Source: Hyphomicrobiales bacterium (GTDB lineage Bacteria > Pseudomonadota > Alphaproteobacteria > Rhizobiales > JACESI01). From it: 64,000 nucleotides of DNA. The position numbers and the translations under genes were made by a program. The notes below the pieces were generated by a model that was not told the DNA's origin, did not search any database, and saw only the letters and a list, made by a program, of their open reading frames with translations. Shown piece by piece: positions 59,640 through 64,000 of this stretch (positions within the stretch are counted from its first letter, which is position 1; every line of letters starts with the position of its first letter). Where the stretch lies: positions 372,001 to 436,000 of the forward strand of contig JBDXGY010000006.1 in NCBI GenBank assembly GCA_039989895.1, written 5' to 3'.

Positions 59640-60185
59640 CTATTTAGCCTCGCCAGCTTTTTCGAGTTCAGATTCTACTTCTTCTTCAATTTCTGCGTGT
59701 TCCAGTGAAATACCGGCGGCAGTCTTTTGCCAATATTCGGGCAAGCTTAAAAGCTGACAAATAATAAACAGTGCCCCACCAATTGGGATGATGGACTGGG
59801 TAAACTGGATAGGAACCCATGTGAGAGACACAAGTCGTTCGCCCTCTAACACTTCCAAAACTTGTAGGCCGGTCCAGGTGAGAACGGCGAAGAAACCAAT
59901 GACGCAAATCTCAGCTAAGGCGACACCCACCATACGGGCAGGCATGGGAATGGATAACAGCACGCTGTCAAAGCCAATATGACGACGCTTTAAGGCGGCC
60001 AGTCCGGCACCAAAATAAGTAACCCATGAAAGTTGAATGGCGGCTACCTCATCGTACCAAGATAATGAGTCACCAAAAATTCGAAATAAGACAGCAATGA
60101 TGACAACTGCGGTCAATGTGACCATCAGGAAAATAACGATCCATTCCAGCAAAGATTCAATTGTTCGACTTAAAAGGGGGAGCAT
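59640..60185 (-). CDS. dctQ: TRAP transporter small permease DctQ
   Basis: This 181-residue protein has four transmembrane helices typical of DctQ, with the SWYDEVAAIQLSWVTYFGAG segment. The C-terminus is acidic and cytoplasmic (EEEVESELEKA). It stabilises the DctM subunit. A 32-bp stem-loop and a 132-bp gap separate it from the dctP gene upstream. Confidence 0.92.
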   Translation of the reverse strand: MLPLLSRTIESLLEWIVIFLMVTLTAVVIIAVLFRIFGDSLSWYDEVAAIQLSWVTYFGAGLAALKRRHIGFDSVLLSIPMPARMVGVALAEICVIGFFAVLTWTGLQVLEVLEGERLVSLTWVPIQFTQSIIPIGGALFIICQLLSLPEYWQKTAAGISLEHAEIEEEVESELEKAGEAK

Positions 60186-60241
60186 GGAGGGTCCGAGCGT
60201 TGGATGTTAGGTCGTCGTTTAAGTGTCTGTGATTTAGGAGG

Positions 60242-60273
60242 TCGCCCCCAGCAAAATTTTAAGCCGGGGGCGA
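60242..60273 (-). terminator. Stem-loop after the TRAP binding-protein gene
   Basis: TCGCCCCC (60242-60249) pairs with GGGGGCGA (60266-60273) across a 16-nt loop, between dctP and dctQ. It probably limits transcription into the permease genes or protects the dctP message. Confidence 0.6.
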
Positions 60274-60317
60274 ACATCTTTGATGCGATAAACGCTAAGT
60301 TCTTTGATAAAAAGGAC

Positions 60318-61298
60318 TTAAGAGCCTGATGCTAAACCTTGTACTGTTTTGATAAGCTCTGCGCCGCCCTCTACAGTGGTCGAAAACTCATCATAGATTG
60401 GTTTTGAGGCTTTAATGAACGCTGCATTATCTGCATTGTTCACGTTGACACCGGCGCCTTTGATGACGTCCAGAAGTTCTGTCTCAAGACGGGCTGCCGT
60501 CTCATAAACAAATTTCTGGCTCTCCGTTGCACATTTCTCAAGACCGGCCTGAACGTCAGCTGGTAGCTTTTCGAAACCTTTTTTGGATGTCAAAACATAA
60601 GCTGGCGTATAAACGTGACCAGTGATTGAAAGGTATTTTTGAACTTCTTGGAATTTCGCAGATGCGATTTGTGCATATGGATTTTCTTGTCCGTCGATCA
60701 CGCCTGTTTGGAGCGCTGTAAACACCTCTGAAAAGGCCATTGGTGTTGGATTTGCACCATAAAGTTTGAACATTTTTACACGCCATGCACCTTTTGGTGT
60801 GCGCAGTTTTACGCCAGCCAAATCTTCAGGCTTGTTGATTGCGCGTGTGTTGTTTGTGATGTGGCGGAAGCCGTTCTCGAAGTAACCAAGAATATGGTAG
60901 CCTTTGGCATTGGCCGCTTTTTGGAATGTATCACCAAGTTCAGCTTGAACCCGCTTCATGTGCTCACGGTCTTTGATGATGTAAGGCATTTCAAATACGC
61001 CAAATTCATCAGAAACAGATGACATTACAGAGGAAGGCAGAGAAAAGGTAATCTGGCCGAGTTTCAGCTTTTGCAAAAGTTCTTTGTCTTTGCCGAGCTG
61101 TGAGGAACCAAATGCTTGAACTTCAGCTTTACCAGCCAATGCTTTGTTTGAGCAGCTGGCAAATTCATTGACGCTGGCTTCAAACAAGGAGCCAGGTTTT
61201 CCCACGTGGCCGAATTTCAAAACAAGATCTGCGGCAGATGCCTGTGATGCCAAAAGACCGATAGAGACGGCCCCTAATAGAATAGATTTTAATTTCAT
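60318..61298 (-). CDS. dctP: TRAP transporter substrate-binding protein DctP
   Basis: This 326-residue DctP-type binding protein has a signal peptide ending near residue 22 (ASQASA). KFGHVGKPGSLFEASVNEFA marks the mature start. The conserved Arg is in KLRTPKGAWR, and the GVIDGQENP motif is present. A GGGAGG site lies just upstream of the ATG. It binds the solute in the periplasm for DctQM. Homologues take up dicarboxylates and 2-hydroxyacids. Confidence 0.93.
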   Translation of the reverse strand: MKLKSILLGAVSIGLLASQASAADLVLKFGHVGKPGSLFEASVNEFASCSNKALAGKAEVQAFGSSQLGKDKELLQKLKLGQITFSLPSSVMSSVSDEFGVFEMPYIIKDREHMKRVQAELGDTFQKAANAKGYHILGYFENGFRHITNNTRAINKPEDLAGVKLRTPKGAWRVKMFKLYGANPTPMAFSEVFTALQTGVIDGQENPYAQIASAKFQEVQKYLSITGHVYTPAYVLTSKKGFEKLPADVQAGLEKCATESQKFVYETAARLETELLDVIKGAGVNVNNADNAAFIKASKPIYDEFSTTVEGGAELIKTVQGLASGS

Positions 61299-61335
61299 TT
61301 TACTTTCCTCCCAGAAAATTTGTTTAGTTTTTCTT

Positions 61336-61355
61336 CTCTTCTCTTCTCTTCTCTT
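61336..61355. repeat. CTCTT pentanucleotide repeat, 4 copies
   Basis: Four exact CTCTT units (AAGAG on the coding strand) lie in the 67-bp gap between the aminotransferase stop codon and the dctP ribosome-binding site. An adjacent partial copy extends the tract. Confidence 0.85.
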
Positions 61356-61365
61356 ACGTCCTTAT

Positions 61366-62526
61366 TTAAGTCTTCAAATGATCCAAAGCTGCCGACACTC
61401 CTCCGGCTTTATGTGGAACACCGGATTTAGCAAGACCCATTTCGACACCTGACAGGGTTGCCATCAGCATCAAATCATTAAAATCACCAAGATGTCCAAT
61501 GCGGAATACTTTGTCTGCTACTTTGGACAGTCCATTGCCAAGCGAAATATTGTAATTTTTCAATGTTGTTGCACGGAAAGCATCAGCACTATGACCTTCA
61601 GGAACCATGACGGCTGTTAGGACTCCGCTCTCTTGTCCTTGCTTGGCGCATAGCACCTCAAGTCCCCACGCACGCACGCACGCACGCGTCGCCGCACCAT
61701 GTCGAGCATGACGGGCGAAAACATTCTCAAGGCCTTCCTCAAAAATCATGTCCATGGCTTCATTCAAGCCGAACACCAGATTTGTAGAAGGCGTGTAAGG
61801 GAAATATCCTGTCTTGTTTGGACCGATCATATCGTCCCAGTCCCAATAAGCCCGAAGCAGTTTGGCAGTCTTATTGGCGCTTAATGCTTTTTCGCTGACA
61901 GCATTGAAAGATAATCCCGGTGGAACCATCAATCCTTTTTGCGAACCAGATACGGTTACATCAACCCCCCATTCATCATGGCGGTAATCGAGGGATGCAA
62001 GACCTGAGATGGTGTCAACCATCAAAAGGGCAGGGTGATTGGCTTTGTCTATGGCAGCCCGCACAGCGGCAATCGGAGAGACCGAACCTGTTGATGTCTC
62101 ATTGTGCACCACGCAGACCGCTTTAATTTCATGGTTTTTGTCTTCGCTGAGATAGGCCTCAATCTGATCAGGATCAGCACCACCGCGCCAATCTCCTTCA
62201 ATAAATTCAGGTTTCACACCCATGCGCTCAGCGAGCTTTTTCCATAGAGTGGCGAAATGGCCTGTTTCAAACATTAAAACACGATCGCCGGGCGACAACA
62301 CATTCACAAGAGCTGCCTCCCATGCGCCAGTTCCAGAAGCTGGATACATGAACACATGGCTTTCGGTTTGGAATATTTTCTTCAATCCTTCGAGTGCTTT
62401 TGATCCCACGGCGGCAAAATCAGGCCCTCGATGATCGATCGTTTGTTGAGAGATTGCTCTCAAAACACGATCGGGCGCAGAACTTGGTCCTGGTATTTGT
62501 AAAAAATGTCGACCAGGCTGCCTCAT
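61366..62526 (-). CDS. Serine-glyoxylate/alanine-glyoxylate aminotransferase family protein
   Basis: This 386-residue class V PLP enzyme begins MRQPGRHFLQIPGPSSAPDR. It has the PLP-lysine motif SGSQKGLMVPPGLSF, the DTISGLASLDYR aspartate loop and a final SGVEMGLAKSG segment. Serine-glyoxylate aminotransferases make glycine and hydroxypyruvate; related members use other 2-oxoacids. I chose the ATG at 62526 because AAAGGA is 8 bp upstream; a TTG 24 bases earlier is less likely. It heads the TRAP/LhgO operon. A 20-bp CACG repeat lies inside the coding sequence. Confidence 0.88.
   Translation of the reverse strand: MRQPGRHFLQIPGPSSAPDRVLRAISQQTIDHRGPDFAAVGSKALEGLKKIFQTESHVFMYPASGTGAWEAALVNVLSPGDRVLMFETGHFATLWKKLAERMGVKPEFIEGDWRGGADPDQIEAYLSEDKNHEIKAVCVVHNETSTGSVSPIAAVRAAIDKANHPALLMVDTISGLASLDYRHDEWGVDVTVSGSQKGLMVPPGLSFNAVSEKALSANKTAKLLRAYWDWDDMIGPNKTGYFPYTPSTNLVFGLNEAMDMIFEEGLENVFARHARHGAATRACVRAWGLEVLCAKQGQESGVLTAVMVPEGHSADAFRATTLKNYNISLGNGLSKVADKVFRIGHLGDFNDLMLMATLSGVEMGLAKSGVPHKAGGVSAALDHLKT
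61667..61686. repeat. CACG tetranucleotide repeat, 5 copies, inside the aminotransferase gene
   Basis: Five exact CACG units occupy 20 bp of coding sequence, read on the minus strand as Thr-Arg-Ala-Cys-Val-Arg-Ala-Trp. Gain or loss of one unit would shift the reading frame. Confidence 0.9.
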
Positions 62527-62605
62527 GGGTTTTCCTTTTCGTTCTTGCAAAGTGCTAATATGCTTTCAAAGCTATTGCAGACGTTGTTTCATTGTGCATA
62601 TTTAA

Positions 62606-62619
62606 TTTTGTATTCAAAA
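62606..62619. promoter_or_regulatory. Possible operator in the divergent 2-hydroxyacid promoter region
   Basis: TTTTG, TATT, CAAAA form a quasi-palindrome in the 123-bp gap between the divergent aminotransferase and D-2-hydroxyacid dehydrogenase genes. It resembles FCD-GntR-type sites, but no regulator gene is adjacent in the window. Confidence 0.25.
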
Positions 62620-62649
62620 AACAGTCAAGCGAAAAGTTAGGTTTATTTA

Positions 62650-64000
62650 TTGAGCTTTATTTCAGGATCAGTTTTAGAGCGTCGCCTTAGACAAGAAATT
62701 GAAGGTGAGGCTCACTTTGGTGCCTTTGATCTGGGGCGCTATTCCACGGATGCGTCAATTTATCAGATGATGCCGACTGGTGTTGTGATCCCAAAAAATA
62801 CTGCTGATATTGAAAAAGCAATCAAAATCGCCCGAGAAGAGGGAATTCCAATACTCCCTCGTGGTGGCGGCACCTCGCAGAGTGGGCAGACGGTCAATCA
62901 TGCATTGGTTATTGATAATAGCCGTCATCTCAACAAAATACTTGAACTTGATGTCCAAGGTCGCCGCTGCGTTGTGGAGCCGGGCATTGTGCTTGATGAT
63001 CTAAACCGCGCTTTAAAGCCACACGGCCTTTGGTTCCCAATAGACGTCTCCACGGCCTCGCGCGCCACTATTGGTGGGATGGCTGGAAATAACTCATGTG
63101 GTGGGCGTTCATTACGCTATGGCAAAATGCGCGATAATGTTTTGTCTGTTGATGGCATTCTAGCTGATGGCACGGCTATGCACTTTGGGTCGGTGGATAA
63201 AATGCGCGAGAGTGAGTTTGTTCAATCCATGCTGGATCTGGGTGCGCGTGAAGCGGATGAAATTTCGGCGAAATTCCCAAAAGTACAGCGCCGTGTTGGC
63301 GGCTATAACATTGATGCCTTGATCCCATCTAATACCCCTGTAAATCTCGCCCACCTTCTTGTTGGTTCAGAGGGAACGCTTGCTTATTCTACAGCGATTG
63401 AATTGAAGCTATCGCCGCTCCCTGGTGCGAAGGTGATGGGGATTTGCCATTTTCCTACTTTCTATCAGGCGATGGAAGCACCACAGCATCTTGTAAAACT
63501 TGGGCCGCAAGCGGTTGAACTGGTTGATGCCACAATGATCGGTTTAGCGCGCGATATTTCTATGTTTAAAAAGACTATGGATGAGTTTGTGCGCGGCGAA
63601 CCGGAAGCTCTACTTCTAGTGGAATTTGCCGAAGGCAGTGACGCTAAGAATTTACAAAAATTGGAAGAGCTTGAAGATTGCATGAGCGACCTTGGCTTTT
63701 CATGGAAGGCTGAAGGTAACCAATGGGGCGGCGTAGTTTCGGTGACGGACAATCGCCTACAAGGCGATATTGCTGAGGTGCGCAAATCCGGCTTGAATAT
63801 TATGATGTCTATGAAGGAGGCTGGAAAACCGATTTCTTTTGTTGAAGATTGTGCTGTTGAATTGCCCGATCTTGCCTATTACACGGAACGTCTGACGAAG
63901 ATATTTGAAAAGCACGGCACGCGCGGCACATGGTATGCTCATGCTTCTGTCGGTTGCTTGCACGTGCGCCCTGTTCTCAACATGAAACTGGATCAAGACA
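62650..64000 (+). CDS. FAD-linked D-2-hydroxyacid dehydrogenase, YdiJ/GlcD type (partial, C-terminus outside window)
   Basis: An open frame runs from TTG 62650 to the window edge (450 codons seen). It has RYSTDASIYQMMPTGVVIP, which is typical of the large YdiJ-type FAD/Fe-S proteins. The PCMH FAD-binding motifs PRGGGTSQSGQTVN and GGMAGNNSCGGRSLRYGK follow. YdiJ homologues oxidise D-2-hydroxyglutarate. The in-frame stop at 62638 leaves TTG 62650 as the earliest practical start. The ribosome-binding site is weak (TTAGG). It diverges from the aminotransferase-TRAP-lhgO operon, so L- and D-2-hydroxyacid enzymes face each other. Confidence 0.88.
   Translation, partial: MSFISGSVLERRLRQEIEGEAHFGAFDLGRYSTDASIYQMMPTGVVIPKNTADIEKAIKIAREEGIPILPRGGGTSQSGQTVNHALVIDNSRHLNKILELDVQGRRCVVEPGIVLDDLNRALKPHGLWFPIDVSTASRATIGGMAGNNSCGGRSLRYGKMRDNVLSVDGILADGTAMHFGSVDKMRESEFVQSMLDLGAREADEISAKFPKVQRRVGGYNIDALIPSNTPVNLAHLLVGSEGTLAYSTAIELKLSPLPGAKVMGICHFPTFYQAMEAPQHLVKLGPQAVELVDATMIGLARDISMFKKTMDEFVRGEPEALLLVEFAEGSDAKNLQKLEELEDCMSDLGFSWKAEGNQWGGVVSVTDNRLQGDIAEVRKSGLNIMMSMKEAGKPISFVEDCAVELPDLAYYTERLTKIFEKHGTRGTWYAHASVGCLHVRPVLNMKLDQD

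Overview
The window looks like chromosomal DNA of an alphaproteobacterium, most likely a moderate-to-low GC member of the Hyphomicrobiales (Rhizobiales). The ppx/gppA-rlmE-guaB-rsmB-guaA order resembles that of Brucella and Rhizobium relatives, the erythritol proteins closely resemble Brucella and rhizobial Ery proteins, and TRAP and ABC uptake systems dominate the accessory regions. No tRNA, rRNA, CRISPR array, transposase or integrase was found.

Bases 1-7.6 kb hold an oxalate module. A quinone oxidoreductase-like gene (minus, cut by the window edge) diverges from a GntR/FCD regulator across a perfect 24-bp palindrome. The regulator is followed by oxalyl-CoA decarboxylase (oxc), formyl-CoA transferase (frc), a stand-alone formyl-tetrahydrofolate hydrolase/formyltransferase-like protein, and an exported protein with two complete trypsin-like triads around a PDZ domain. 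Bases 7.7-11 kb hold a 50-codon small ORF, a secreted subtilisin-like protease and the ABC-F ATPase Uup. Bases 11.3-19 kb are conserved housekeeping genes: Ppx/GppA, RlmE, IMP dehydrogenase, an RsmB-type rRNA methyltransferase, TspO and GMP synthase, plus a possible 34-aa membrane protein. An AT-rich FkbM methyltransferase gene follows guaA.

Bases 20-50.8 kb are one large polyol-catabolism superlocus. The first half is an erythritol locus: eryA-eryB-eryC on the minus strand, diverging from a ribose-type ABC transporter and eryD on the plus strand. Then come a second kinase/FAD-dehydrogenase pair, eryH and eryI. The expected flow is erythritol, erythritol-4-P, tetrulose phosphates, D-erythrose-4-P. 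The second half starts with a second SorC regulator. It carries an AraM-type glycerol-1-phosphate dehydrogenase, an SDR, a class II aldolase whose usual fused SDR half has decayed, a xylulokinase-like kinase, a NagD-like phosphatase, an AraC regulator, a maltose/glycerol-3-P-type ABC transporter, a xylitol dehydrogenase, a ribulokinase-like kinase and a second HAD phosphatase. Pentitols such as xylitol, arabitol or ribitol are the likely substrates. The aldolase/G1P-dehydrogenase/phosphatase group suggests a further route that I cannot match to a described pathway.

Bases 51-56.7 kb hold a YghU-type glutathione transferase, a large AsmA-like envelope protein and an exported protein in which I see an M14-metallopeptidase-like residue pattern. 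Bases 56.7-64 kb form a 2-hydroxyacid module on the minus strand: aminotransferase, TRAP transporter (DctP, DctQ, DctM), GlcG-like protein and L-2-hydroxyglutarate oxidase. A large D-2-hydroxyacid dehydrogenase (YdiJ/GlcD type) diverges from it and runs off the window. Stem-loops lie directly downstream of all three solute-binding-protein genes. Short tandem repeats lie near and inside the aminotransferase gene.
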